From Siphonobacter aquaeclarae (GTDB lineage Bacteria > Bacteroidota > Bacteroidia > Cytophagales > Spirosomataceae): a DNA stretch of 64,000 nt. Of the stretch, positions 24,413-32,835 are shown piece after piece. The position numbers and the translations under genes were made by a program. Location of the stretch: positions 492,579 through 556,578 of the forward strand of contig NZ_FNGS01000005.1 in the NCBI RefSeq assembly GCF_900103285.1. Direction: 5' to 3'. Each line of letters starts with the position of its first letter. The first letter of the stretch is position 1. The notes under the pieces were generated by a model. That model was not told where the DNA came from. It did not search any database and saw only the letters and a program-made list of their open reading frames with translations.

Positions 24413-24760
24413 CTATTCGCCGTGAAGCCATTCCTTCTTGGCGGTAAGCGTATCTTCGTCTTCTTCGTTATCCGGATCAGGTACGCAGCAGTCTACGGGA
24501 CAAACCGCCGCACACTGAGGCTCCTCGTGGAAACCGATACACTCCGTACATTTATCCGTAACAATATAATAGAATTCTTCCGAAAAGGGTGCCTGAGCCT
24601 CTTTCGCACTCACTACCGTTCCGTCCCCCAGTTCGACGTCCACCAACGAAGTGCCTCCTGCAAATGTCCACGACACGCCGCCTTCATAGATAGCGGTGTT
24701 CGGGCATTCCGGTTCGCAGGCGCCGCAGTTGATGCACTCATCGGTAATCATGATGGCCAT
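24413..24760 (-). CDS. 2[4Fe-4S] ferredoxin
   Basis: A 115-residue cytoplasmic electron carrier with two four-iron clusters. First motif: C9, C12, C15 and C19 followed by proline ([12 protein letters not shown]). Second motif: C71, C74, then a longer spacing to C83 and C87-P ([18 protein letters not shown]), with extra C91 and C92. The wide C-x8-C spacing in the second motif is that of the YfhL/Alvin-type ferredoxins. A 40-residue insertion with beta character lies between the clusters, and the C-terminal tail is acidic. It is divergent from an acyl-CoA reductase gene across a 126-bp gap. A well-formed Bacteroidota promoter is present upstream. Confidence 0.94.
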   Translation of the reverse strand: MAIMITDECINCGACEPECPNTAIYEGGVSWTFAGGTSLVDVELGDGTVVSAKEAQAPFSEEFYYIVTDKCTECIGFHEEPQCAAVCPVDCCVPDPDNEEDEDTLTAKKEWLHGE

Positions 24761-24807
24761 TTCAGTCGCGTTTAGTAATTTCGTAGCCTATAAATCCAAT
24801 CGGATAA

Positions 24808-24839
24808 CAAATGTAACTAAATAAAGTTCGAGGCTCAAA
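24808..24839 (-). promoter_or_regulatory. Bacteroidota-type promoter of the ferredoxin gene
   Basis: On the minus strand TTTG (-33) is followed after 20 bp by TACATTTG (-7), a full match to the TTTG-N19/20-TAnnTTTG pattern of the phylum. It lies 47 bp before the ferredoxin start codon. This is the best formed promoter I found in the window. Confidence 0.72.
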
Positions 24840-24886
24840 AAAAACTGAATATTACGCCCGGACATATAATTAATCACAGTTAATTT

Positions 24887-25888
24887 ATGCATATTTCCAC
24901 AAGGATAGCTGCCTTTTCCCGGCTGGGTACCTGGCTCAATAGTGAAGACGGAAAAGAAGCGCGGGAAGAATGGGCGTCCATCGCCGCCAGCCGCAACGGG
25001 TGGTTCGTCCCGGAAAATGTCGAAGCCGGTCTCAGCGCTATCGCCGATGGTTTTCTTCAGCAGGAACAGCTTGATCAATGGGTTGCCTCCTACCCGGAAC
25101 TACATCCTGAGACGCCGCAAAAAGTTGGGCTTGTCCTCGCCGGCAATATCCCTGCTGTCGGATTTCACGATATTCTCTCCGTCCTGATCGCCGGACATAT
25201 CGCGGTTATCAAGCCTTCTTCCCAGGATGAAGTACTGATCCGTGCGCTGTTCGGCAAACTCGTTGAGCTCGAGCCGGGCTTCGCTCCGTTTATTGTTTTT
25301 CAGGAACGCATGAACGACGCCGACGCCATCATTGCGACCGGCTCCGATAATTCCGCCCGGTATTTCGAGTATTACTTTGCGAAAAAACCGCACGTTATCC
25401 GTAAAAACCGTACGTCGGTAGCCATTCTTGACGGGAACGAGACTCCGGAAGAGATCCTGGCGCTGGGCGAAGATATTACGACGTACTACGGTCTCGGCTG
25501 TAGAAACGTCTCGAAGATCTATGTACCGAATACATATGATTTTACGACGTTTTTCGAAGCCATCGCATCACTCGAGACAATTACGCATAACCACAAGTAC
25601 GTCCATAACTACGATTACAACAAGTCTATTTTCCTCGTCAACCGGACGCCGTTTCTGGATAACGGCTTTCTGCTTCTGACGGAAAGCGAGGCGCTTGTCT
25701 CTCCGATCTCCGTCCTGTTTTACGAGCGCTATGCGGACAGGCAGGCGCTGGAAGCCGGTCTTTCCCACGACAAAATTCAATGCATCGCCGGAAAAGGCTT
25801 TGTCCCCTTCGGTGAAACCCAGTCCCCGAAACTGTGGGATTATGCCGACGGCGTGGATACGATGCAGTTTTTGGTGAATCTGGGTTGA
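24887..25888 (+). CDS. Acyl-CoA reductase (LuxC-like)
   Basis: A 333-residue protein of the acyl-CoA reductase/LuxC branch of the aldehyde dehydrogenase superfamily, expected to reduce acyl-CoA to fatty aldehyde with NAD(P)H. The nucleotide-binding region shows GLVLAGNIPAVGFHD (about 81-95) and AVIKPSSQDE; the catalytic cysteine is C205 in YYGLGCRNVSK. It is shorter than LuxC (about 480 residues). The gene is divergent from a ferredoxin, an arrangement I recall as recurring in Bacteroidota. No other lux-like genes are near, so bioluminescence is not implied; a role in fatty aldehyde, sulfonolipid or alkyl-lipid formation is possible but unproved. Confidence 0.9.
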   Translation: MHISTRIAAFSRLGTWLNSEDGKEAREEWASIAASRNGWFVPENVEAGLSAIADGFLQQEQLDQWVASYPELHPETPQKVGLVLAGNIPAVGFHDILSVLIAGHIAVIKPSSQDEVLIRALFGKLVELEPGFAPFIVFQERMNDADAIIATGSDNSARYFEYYFAKKPHVIRKNRTSVAILDGNETPEEILALGEDITTYYGLGCRNVSKIYVPNTYDFTTFFEAIASLETITHNHKYVHNYDYNKSIFLVNRTPFLDNGFLLLTESEALVSPISVLFYERYADRQALEAGLSHDKIQCIAGKGFVPFGETQSPKLWDYADGVDTMQFLVNLG

Positions 25889-25899
25889 GTTTTTGGCTG

Positions 25900-25958
25900 G
25901 TATAAGGCAATAGGCTTTAAGCGGTAGGCTTTAGGCAATAGGCTTTAAGCAGTAAGCC
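25900..25958. repeat. RGCNNTA heptad repeat cluster, copy D (tandem)
   Basis: Eight near-consecutive heptads: GGCAATA, GGCTTTA, AGCGGTA, GGCTTTA, GGCAATA, GGCTTTA, AGCAGTA and a final AGCC. This copy shows the 7-bp period most clearly. Confidence 0.85.
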
Positions 25959-25990
25959 ACCGACACCAGTAGATTGACTATCTGATAAGA

Positions 25991-26031
25991 AAAGGAGGGG
26001 CCGGCAGTACCAAGCTGCCGGCCCCTCCTTT
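25991..26031. terminator. Bidirectional terminator between acyl-CoA reductase and DUF5686 genes
   Basis: A 17-bp perfect inverted repeat (AAAGGAGGGGCCGGCAG with complement), 7-nt loop, T run on the plus strand, placed between convergent genes. Confidence 0.92.
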
Positions 26032-26064
26032 TACTTCCTGTTTCAGCTACCCTCTGCCCCATGC

Positions 26065-28638
26065 CTACAACCCCATCCTCACCCGAAAACCCGTCTGATA
26101 ATACGACCCGTTCTGGAAGCTGGTAACTACTTCGGCGCCGAGCAGCTTCATCAGACCGGAAAATCCATAGCCGATTTCGACGTGATGCACCTGCTGCGTG
26201 GTGACGTAATGCGCAAAGAGGTCTTCCTTGATGCCGTATAACCGTACCGGCAAAATCTGCGTCAGGAGAAATTTGCGGAACTGGTAGTTCGCATGCGCCT
26301 CGGCATATCGCCCGGCTGTACTATACCTGTAATAAGGCAACACACTGAAATGATCGGTTCCCGGCGGTTGAAAGAGCGTTTCGTTTCCGTCGAAATGCCG
26401 GTAATCCATGAACCAGGAAGGCTTTTGCGGGAAATATCCGCCACGTACGACATAGCTGAACGCATTCCGCAGCAATTTAAATTCATCCCTGACGCCCAGT
26501 TCTACACGCGTAAAGGTATTCCCGCCGGTATTTCCCCATTTGACTAAACCGGTGATAACAGGAGAATTATTCCCGAGAACAACTTTCCGGTCATTAAACA
26601 CGGCTGATTTAGCCAGCGGCCGAAAGGTTACGACGCCTGTCAGCACCGTCGCCTGATGATTCGGGAAGGCAGTCTGGTTATTCAATTCCAGGCTTTCCGG
26701 GTCGTTTGACATAAACTCGTGGTCCTTCCGGTCTACCCAACCCGTGCGTTCGTGATTGACAAGGTGAAAACGCTTTTCCCGGTCGACAGTCAGCTGGGCC
26801 GACAACGTCGGAGACAGTCTGTGAAAAACCGTCGCCGAGACAAACTGTTTCTCGTAAAACTTCAGGTAGTTATTCTCCCGGAACAACGTATAAAAGGTAT
26901 TGATGTTCTCCCGGATGGGGTTACTGGCATTAAACTGATAGACATTTCGGCCGGCGCTGGCGTCCAGTCGCCATTTTTCGGTATTAAAGCCCGCTGAAAT
27001 ACCACCGTTGAGCCGTTCCCGGGCAAAGGAATACCGCCCGAAAACCGACGCATTCCAGTTGACACTCCGGGATAGCCGCTGAACATAGGTCAGGCGGGAT
27101 TTCACCACATACCCCTCCACCGCATTGAAAAACTCCATTTTGGTCAGGTCCATCACCGGAGATTCAAACACCAGCTGCCGCGGATACCATTCCATTTCCC
27201 GGCGTTTGCCATAATTATAGGTATGTCCCTCCAGCAGGTGTGCTACTTTGAATTTCGGCAGGTTGCGGATCGAATCCTTCCGGATCTTTACTTCGTTGGC
27301 TTTATACAAACTATCTGCCCGGCGGAAACCGGTGGTTTCCAGCTTCGTCAGTGGTACCTGCCGCTCGCCGTCCCAGAAAGCTTCGGGTCGTTTCCGCGCC
27401 AGGGTGTCGACCTGAAACGACCAGCTCCGGGTCACGGTTACGTCTTCCCCCTGCTTCTTTCGCTCCCGCCGGTCTTCCTTTTCCAGCTCTTTCACCATCT
27501 GGCGGAGTTGTTTACGGGTAGCCTGCTGCGGTGGAGCTGCATTTGGAAGGGCCTTCTGTTTCAGGCTACTGGCAATTTCCTTGTCTATTTTCTCGTCGAC
27601 CACCTGTGGTACCCGGTGGTACCGCGGATCGATTTTGACGTTGTAATTCCGGACGGAGGTCACGTAGCGGGTTTCGCCTTTCGCACCGAAAAGGCTGATT
27701 TTGGCATTGGTTTCGAGCTGCACTGGCATCCAGATATTCTCAAACGGTGAGAAAAGCTGCCGGATGGAGTATTGCGTTCCGGCGTCGTCGCGGAAGGAAA
27801 ACTCAAGGCTGTGAATACTCCAGGTATCTTCGATGAGGTTGATGGTACCGTCCAGAATGTCCAGACCGGGACTGCGGGGCATTACCCGTATCCGGTTGAC
27901 CAGTACGCCCTTGTCATTGAAAAAGCCCAGGTATTCAAACTTGTAATAGCCAAAGGCCTTGGGAGAGAGCGGGGATACCAGATCGCCCAGCGAAGGATTG
28001 TAAAAACTCAACCGGGCAAAATTGATAAGGGGATTGCTTCCCGGCGGCAGGTTGGAACGAATCGAAACGACTTTTTCCTGCACGGTATTGGGTTGCCGGA
28101 ACGAGAGGTCGTTAATGGATTCGAGAATGTACGTTGTTCCGACCTGCAGGTTTTCCTTTTTCAGGGCATTTTCCAGCAGACCGGGGATCTTGTCAATGCG
28201 GAAAGTACCTTTCACATACGTGCGCGCCGTCCACGATTCGGTCTCCAGCAGGTGAAACCGGGCGGTCGCGATGGCCTTACGCATGATTGTGTACGCAGGA
28301 TCTTCCTTGGTTCTGCCGACGCGGACCTCCGCCAGCTTCACGGCGATTTCTTCCAGGCGAACGTCCACCACTTCGAATCCCGACCCTACTTCCACTTTTC
28401 GTGAAAGGGTCTGGTGATTCAGGTATTGAAACTGGATTTCATAGGTACCGGGCGCGAGTGAAATCTCGTAGCCGCCCTCGCCGTTGGCCATGGTTCCGAT
28501 CCGGGTACCTTTGACTTGTATCGCGGCATACGGCAGAACTTCGCCGTTGCCGCCCCGAACGGTTCCCTTCACACCCTGAGCGAATGCGGCGGAGATTCCT
28601 GCCCAAAAAAGGAGGAGAAAGAAGGCAGTATTTTTCAC
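26065..28638 (-). CDS. DUF5686 outer-membrane protein with carboxypeptidase-like regulatory domain
   Basis: An 857-residue protein. The signal peptide (KNTAFFLLLFWAGISAAFAQ) is followed by a CarboxypepD_reg-like beta-sandwich (about residues 22-100, GTVRGGNGEVLPYAAIQVKGT and later GTYEIQFQYLNHQ; TonB-dependent-receptor-style N-terminal domain), then the long DUF5686 part ending in many amphipathic strands and a C-terminal GFRVRMGL, consistent with an outer-membrane barrel. No plug domain is seen, so it is not a normal SusC. The GTG at 28638 was chosen because the signal peptide begins right there; the open frame continues to an ATG at 28710 with an N-terminal stretch unlike a signal peptide. 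An esterase gene lies upstream on the same strand. Function unknown. Confidence 0.85.
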   Translation of the reverse strand: MKNTAFFLLLFWAGISAAFAQGVKGTVRGGNGEVLPYAAIQVKGTRIGTMANGEGGYEISLAPGTYEIQFQYLNHQTLSRKVEVGSGFEVVDVRLEEIAVKLAEVRVGRTKEDPAYTIMRKAIATARFHLLETESWTARTYVKGTFRIDKIPGLLENALKKENLQVGTTYILESINDLSFRQPNTVQEKVVSIRSNLPPGSNPLINFARLSFYNPSLGDLVSPLSPKAFGYYKFEYLGFFNDKGVLVNRIRVMPRSPGLDILDGTINLIEDTWSIHSLEFSFRDDAGTQYSIRQLFSPFENIWMPVQLETNAKISLFGAKGETRYVTSVRNYNVKIDPRYHRVPQVVDEKIDKEIASSLKQKALPNAAPPQQATRKQLRQMVKELEKEDRRERKKQGEDVTVTRSWSFQVDTLARKRPEAFWDGERQVPLTKLETTGFRRADSLYKANEVKIRKDSIRNLPKFKVAHLLEGHTYNYGKRREMEWYPRQLVFESPVMDLTKMEFFNAVEGYVVKSRLTYVQRLSRSVNWNASVFGRYSFARERLNGGISAGFNTEKWRLDASAGRNVYQFNASNPIRENINTFYTLFRENNYLKFYEKQFVSATVFHRLSPTLSAQLTVDREKRFHLVNHERTGWVDRKDHEFMSNDPESLELNNQTAFPNHQATVLTGVVTFRPLAKSAVFNDRKVVLGNNSPVITGLVKWGNTGGNTFTRVELGVRDEFKLLRNAFSYVVRGGYFPQKPSWFMDYRHFDGNETLFQPPGTDHFSVLPYYRYSTAGRYAEAHANYQFRKFLLTQILPVRLYGIKEDLFAHYVTTQQVHHVEIGYGFSGLMKLLGAEVVTSFQNGSYYQTGFRVRMGL

Positions 28639-28728
28639 AGAACAGACTTTTTCCGGATGAATGCGCAAATACCCGGCGAAGTTGCACGATGCCTGCCGAA
28701 AATAAAACAAGCGGTCCGAAACCGGGGA

Positions 28729-29541
28729 TCAGCGGCAGACCCACCGGAGAAAATCGGGAAAAACTGCGCCCCAGGTTTCCGGATTATGCTGACCGCCCGA
28801 TACCTCCAGGTAGGTATAGTCTGCATCCTGCCGGTATCCCTTGGTTTGCAGCTCGCGCATGAGGTCGAGGGTATCGTCGATGGCATCGATGATACCGTTT
28901 TGGTTGCGGTCTTCCTGCTCGTCGTCTGTTCCGGCCTGAAACCAGAAACGAAGCGCCGGTTTGGCAGTGGTATTCCGGACCCGGACGTGCATAATCCGGT
29001 CGTTTTCGTCGTCATAACCCTCATCATACGCCCGGCTGCGCCACCAGAGCGATCCGGAAAAGATGCCTACTCCGGCGAAGGTGGTGTCGTGCTGCCAGCA
29101 GATATCCAGCGCCGAAAGCCCGCCGAGCGAGAACCCGGCGAAATAGCGCTTCTGCCCGTTAACTCTGTATGAATGTTCGAGATGCGGAATTAACTCATCG
29201 ATAATGAATTGCGTATAGGCGGAAGCGAGATTACCGCGACCTTTATAGTCGGGTAATCCGGCCGTGCCGTACTCCGACAGCCGCCGCTCGTTTGCATGCA
29301 CACCTACTACTACCAGCGGCGGAATTTCACCGTGGCGCATCAGCGATTCCAGACGCGCTTTCAATTGAAGACGTTCGAAATCCTGCCCGTCGTTCACCAG
29401 CAGCAGCGGATACTGCTGCGCGGACTGATCATATCCGGGAGGCAGTAAAACGGTGAGAATTACCTGCCGCTGCAAAGGCCGGGAGGCCAGGGAACCCGTT
29501 CGGGACTGAATGAAAGCGCTGTTCACGGTTCGGTGTTGCAT
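28729..29541 (-). CDS. Esterase of the alpha/beta-hydrolase D-like family with a calcium-binding-type loop
   Basis: A 270-residue alpha/beta hydrolase of the putative esterase (esterase D / enterochelin esterase-like) type. The nucleophile is S138 in GFSLGG; D206 or D207 (QAGTDDEQ) and H252 (SGGQHNPETW) fit the remaining triad positions. Residues 211-222 (DRNQNGIIDAID) form an EF-hand-like calcium loop, D-x-N-x-N-G-x-x-D-x-x-D, just after the acid residue. There is no signal peptide, so it is probably cytoplasmic. The substrate is unknown. It precedes the DUF5686 gene on the same strand with a 90-bp gap. Confidence 0.85.
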   Translation of the reverse strand: MQHRTVNSAFIQSRTGSLASRPLQRQVILTVLLPPGYDQSAQQYPLLLVNDGQDFERLQLKARLESLMRHGEIPPLVVVGVHANERRLSEYGTAGLPDYKGRGNLASAYTQFIIDELIPHLEHSYRVNGQKRYFAGFSLGGLSALDICWQHDTTFAGVGIFSGSLWWRSRAYDEGYDDENDRIMHVRVRNTTAKPALRFWFQAGTDDEQEDRNQNGIIDAIDDTLDLMRELQTKGYRQDADYTYLEVSGGQHNPETWGAVFPDFLRWVCR

Positions 29542-29762
29542 GAATAAAAGATGCCAATCTAGTAGAAAAACCTCAGACCGGACTGGTAAAAGAAAGTAAG
29601 TTACAAAAACTGTTGAAAGTTCCCAAGCCTATGCCCCCAAATAATATTTCATATGAAGGGATACTATCCCCCGAAAAATTAATTTTCTGACAAAAAACGC
29701 CGTGCATTATTTGGAGGAAATCAAAATCTCCTTAAACTTCGGAAAAAGAAACACTTCATCGG

Positions 29763-30467
29763 GTGAAAGAACAGTATACTAAGTACTACTCACACCGGCT
29801 CGGCCGGGACATTGAATTGCTCGTCTACGGACATTGGGGGTATCCTGTTCTGGTTTTCCCGACGACTATGGGTCGGTACTACGAAGCGAAGGATTTCGGA
29901 CTGGTGCAATCGGCCCGCCGGCTGGTTGACGAAGGCCGGATCAAGCTTTATTGTGTTGACTCAATCGACCGGGATTCATGGTATGCCAAACACCTCCATC
30001 CTTCCCTGCGCATCCTGAATGCCATTCAGTATGATCGTTTCCTGAACGAAGAACTTGTCCCCTGGATTCAGCAGGAGTGCAATGTCGGAAAGGTAGCGGC
30101 GGCAGGTTGCAGTTTCGGCGGCTTTCAGGCGGCCAATTTTGCCTTCAAGCATGCCGACAAAGTCTCGCATTTGTTTACAATGGGCGCTGCGTTTGATATC
30201 CGGGATTTTATGAGCGGGTATTACGACGAAAATGTCTATTTCAACAATCCGCCAGACTACCTGCCCAATGCCAACGATCCGAATCTCTGGCAAATGAAAA
30301 TCATACTTGGCAGCTGTCTTGCGGATTTCTGTAAACCGGAAACCGAGCGCCTGTCAGCTATCCTGACAGCCAAGCAGATCCCGCACTGGCTGGATATCCG
30401 ATGGCACGGCACGCACGACTGGCCTATCTGGAAAGAAATGTTTCCGGAATACCTTTCTCAAATCTGA
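29763..30467 (+). CDS. Alpha/beta-hydrolase esterase, first gene of the amide-ligase cluster
   Basis: A 234-residue cytoplasmic alpha/beta hydrolase of the putative esterase family. The nucleophile is S117 in AGCSFGGF; a C-terminal histidine in WHGTHDWPIW is the likely base. The start is a GTG at 29763, giving MKEQYTKYYSHRLGRD, which resembles the conserved N-terminus of relatives; no ATG fits. It begins a five-gene same-strand run (30 bp to the ATP-grasp gene). In this context it may release an ester, thioester or peptide product made by the downstream ligases, which is inference only. It is not closely related by eye to the esterase on the other side of the 221-bp gap. Confidence 0.85.
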   Translation: MKEQYTKYYSHRLGRDIELLVYGHWGYPVLVFPTTMGRYYEAKDFGLVQSARRLVDEGRIKLYCVDSIDRDSWYAKHLHPSLRILNAIQYDRFLNEELVPWIQQECNVGKVAAAGCSFGGFQAANFAFKHADKVSHLFTMGAAFDIRDFMSGYYDENVYFNNPPDYLPNANDPNLWQMKIILGSCLADFCKPETERLSAILTAKQIPHWLDIRWHGTHDWPIWKEMFPEYLSQI

Positions 30468-30497
30468 CCTTACTTCATTACTTCAATAGCGTTAACC

Positions 30498-31580
30498 ATG
30501 AAAAAAATCGGTATCCTCCACGGCATGGAAAACACCTTTCCGGCCGCCTTTGTCGAACGTGTCAACCAGCTCGCGCCGGACGGTATTGTAGCCGAACCGG
30601 TCAGTCTCGCGAAAGTGGTTCAGGGAGAACCTTCCGATTATGCCGTTGTCATTGACCGTATTTCCCAGGACGTCCCGTTTTACAGGGCGTGGCTCAAAAA
30701 CGCCGCGCTGACGGGTACGGCTGTCATCAATAACCCCTTCTGGTGGAGCGCCGACGAGAAGTTTTTCAATAACTGCCTTGCCACGAAGGTGGGCGTACCG
30801 GTTCCGAATACGGTGCTTCTTCCGTCAAAAGAACGCCCCGACGATACCCGCGAAACGTCTTTCCGTAACCTGGCGATGATGCCGTGGGATGAGATTTTTG
30901 AATACATCGGTTTTCCCGCCTTCATGAAACCCCATTCGGGCGGCGGCTGGAAAAACGTATACAAAGTCGACAATGCCGACGAGCTCTTCCAGGCCTACAA
31001 CGAAACCGGGCAGTTAGTCATGTTGCTGCAGGAGGCGATCGACTTTGAGTCCTATTACCGTTGCTACTGCATCGGCGGCGAGCATGTCCGGATTATGCCG
31101 TATGAGCCCCGTAACCCGCATCACCTGCGTTACGAAGCGAATTTTCCCCATAATCCGGAGTTGCTGAAGACGATGGAAGACTACGTTCTCCGCCTCAATA
31201 AAGCCCTCGGTTATGACTTCAATACTGTTGAATTCGCCGTGCGTAACGGCGTGCCCATCGCGATCGATTTCTGCAATCCGGCGCCCGATGCTGATATTCA
31301 TTCGGTAGGAAAAGAGAACTTTGAATGGGTAGTCGATACCGCTGCGCTCTTCGCCATTGAAAAGGCAAAAAACCACGTGGAAGGCAAAATGAACCTGACT
31401 TGGGGGCAGTTTACCCGCGTCGGAGCGATGAACCTTCCGCTGGAAAACCTGAGCGTTGGTACGGTCGTCTCTAAAAAAGAAGTGGCAGAACCCGTCAAAA
31501 AAGCGGCGCCCGCGAAGAAAGCAGCGGCGCCTAAAGCCGAAGCAGCACCGAAAAAGCCGGCCGGAAAAGCGAAAAAGTAA
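30498..31580 (+). CDS. ATP-grasp ligase with Lys/Ala/Pro-rich C-terminal tail
   Basis: A 360-residue ATP-grasp protein, the superfamily that joins a carboxylate to an amine or thiol through an acyl-phosphate. Visible ATP-site features: K144 in FMKPHSGGGW with the glycine-rich loop, E179 in LLQEAIDF, and metal-binding E245 (NTVEFAV), D257 and N260 (IDFCNPAPD). The N-terminal domain (1-110) is a pre-ATP-grasp-type fold. Residues 328-360 form a basic tail of Lys, Ala and Pro (repeats of the AAPAKKAA kind), resembling histone-H1-like tails; it could bind nucleic acid or another polyanion. The gene lies 30 bp after the hydrolase and 28 bp before the carboxylate-amine ligase. Substrate unknown. Confidence 0.86.
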   Translation: MKKIGILHGMENTFPAAFVERVNQLAPDGIVAEPVSLAKVVQGEPSDYAVVIDRISQDVPFYRAWLKNAALTGTAVINNPFWWSADEKFFNNCLATKVGVPVPNTVLLPSKERPDDTRETSFRNLAMMPWDEIFEYIGFPAFMKPHSGGGWKNVYKVDNADELFQAYNETGQLVMLLQEAIDFESYYRCYCIGGEHVRIMPYEPRNPHHLRYEANFPHNPELLKTMEDYVLRLNKALGYDFNTVEFAVRNGVPIAIDFCNPAPDADIHSVGKENFEWVVDTAALFAIEKAKNHVEGKMNLTWGQFTRVGAMNLPLENLSVGTVVSKKEVAEPVKKAAPAKKAAAPKAEAAPKKPAGKAKK

Positions 31581-31608
31581 GTCCCCGTTTCATCTAACCT
31601 GAAGAGCC

Positions 31609-32712
31609 ATGCCGGTATTTACGCTCGGTATTGAAGAGGAGTTCCAGACCATTGATCCGGACTCGCGAGAACTGCGTTCGCACATGAGCAAGATTGTGGA
31701 CGGAGGAAAGATCATTCTGCAGGAACGCGTGAAAGCGGAAATGCACCAGGCTGTTGTAGAAGTCGGGACCAATATCTGCACCAATATTCACGAAGCCCGG
31801 GAGGAAGTAACCTTTCTGCGCCGGGAAATCATGGAGCTGGCCGACAAGCAGAACCTCCGCATCGCGGCGGCAGGTACCCATCCCTTTTCGGACTGGGTCG
31901 ATCAGCTCATTACACCGAACCCGCGGTACGACCAGCTGATCAGCGAAATGCGGGATGTAGCCCGCTCCAACCTGATTTTCGGGCTGCATGTTCACGTGGG
32001 TATTCCCAGCCGGAACGAAGGCCTCCAGATCATGAACGCGGTCCGGTACTTCCTGCCGCATATCTATGCGCTCAGCACCAACTCGCCGTTCTGGTGCGGG
32101 CGGGATACGGGTTTCAAAAGCTACCGTTCCAAAGTATTCGACAAATTTCCGCGGACGGGTATTCCCGAATACTTCAACTCCGCCAATGAGTACGACGAGT
32201 ACGTCAACCTCCTCATCAAAACCAATTGCATCGACGACGGGAAGAAAATCTGGTGGGACATCCGGCTTCACCCCCATTTCGATACCGTTGAGTTCCGCAT
32301 CTGCGACATTCCGATGCGGGTGGATGAGACGATTTGCCTCGCCGCGCTCATGCAGGCGCTGGTCGTCAAGATCTACAAGCTGATGAAACAGAATCTCAAC
32401 TTCCGGATGTACCGAAAGGCCCTCATCAGCGAAAACAAATGGCGGGCGGCCCGGTACGGTATCTCCGGAAAACTGATCGATTTCGGGCGTCAGGAGGAAG
32501 TTTCCTATACCACGCTGGCGCAGGAACTGCTGGACTTTATCGACGATGTTGTCGACGAACTCGGCAGCCGGAAAGAGGTGGAATACATCAATACAATTTT
32601 GCGCATGGGTACCGGAGCCGACCGTCAGCTGGCCGTCTGGGAACAAACCCGTGACATGAAAAAAGTAGTCGATTTCATCGTTCAGGAAACCAGCCACGGA
32701 ATACGTTCATAG
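31609..32712 (+). CDS. Carboxylate-amine ligase (glutamate-cysteine ligase type 2, YbdK-like)
   Basis: A 367-residue member of the GCS2/YbdK family, relatives of glutamate-cysteine ligase on the glutamine synthetase-like fold. The conserved active-site segments are present: LGIEEEFQTID at the N-terminus, AVVEVGTNIC, AAGTHPFSDW, GLHVHVGIP with the paired histidines, and the LHPHFDTVEFRICD segment. It should form an amide between a carboxylate (often the gamma-carboxylate of Glu) and an amine using ATP. The E. coli homolog has only weak glutamate-cysteine ligase activity, so glutathione synthesis is not implied. It sits between the ATP-grasp gene and the amidotransferase gene. Confidence 0.93.
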   Translation: MPVFTLGIEEEFQTIDPDSRELRSHMSKIVDGGKIILQERVKAEMHQAVVEVGTNICTNIHEAREEVTFLRREIMELADKQNLRIAAAGTHPFSDWVDQLITPNPRYDQLISEMRDVARSNLIFGLHVHVGIPSRNEGLQIMNAVRYFLPHIYALSTNSPFWCGRDTGFKSYRSKVFDKFPRTGIPEYFNSANEYDEYVNLLIKTNCIDDGKKIWWDIRLHPHFDTVEFRICDIPMRVDETICLAALMQALVVKIYKLMKQNLNFRMYRKALISENKWRAARYGISGKLIDFGRQEEVSYTTLAQELLDFIDDVVDELGSRKEVEYINTILRMGTGADRQLAVWEQTRDMKKVVDFIVQETSHGIRS

Positions 32713-32765
32713 CCCTGCCTTTGACGGGAAAGTACCTCCCGACCGGATTACCCCGGCCGATTGTG

Positions 32766-32773
32766 TATCTTTG
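32766..32773 (+). promoter_or_regulatory. Candidate internal -7 box TATCTTTG upstream of the amidotransferase gene
   Basis: TATCTTTG fits TAnnTTTG and lies 62 bp before the ATG at 32836, inside the 123-bp gap of the cluster. It would let the last two genes be transcribed apart from the first three. It lies just after an alternative upstream ORF start (32761), arguing against that start. Confidence 0.45.
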
Positions 32774-32835
32774 CCGCCTGTTTTCAGTACAACGAGAATC
32801 CGTCCGCTGTCGGGACACAGCTGACGCCGCACCCA

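Noticed and set aside
24887-25888. Bioluminescence locus because of the LuxC-like enzyme
   Set aside because: No luxAB, luxD or luxE genes are near, and the protein is shorter than LuxC.
31594-32697. 367-codon open frame antisense to the YbdK-like ligase
   Set aside because: Mirror of the sense gene, same length, but without family motifs.
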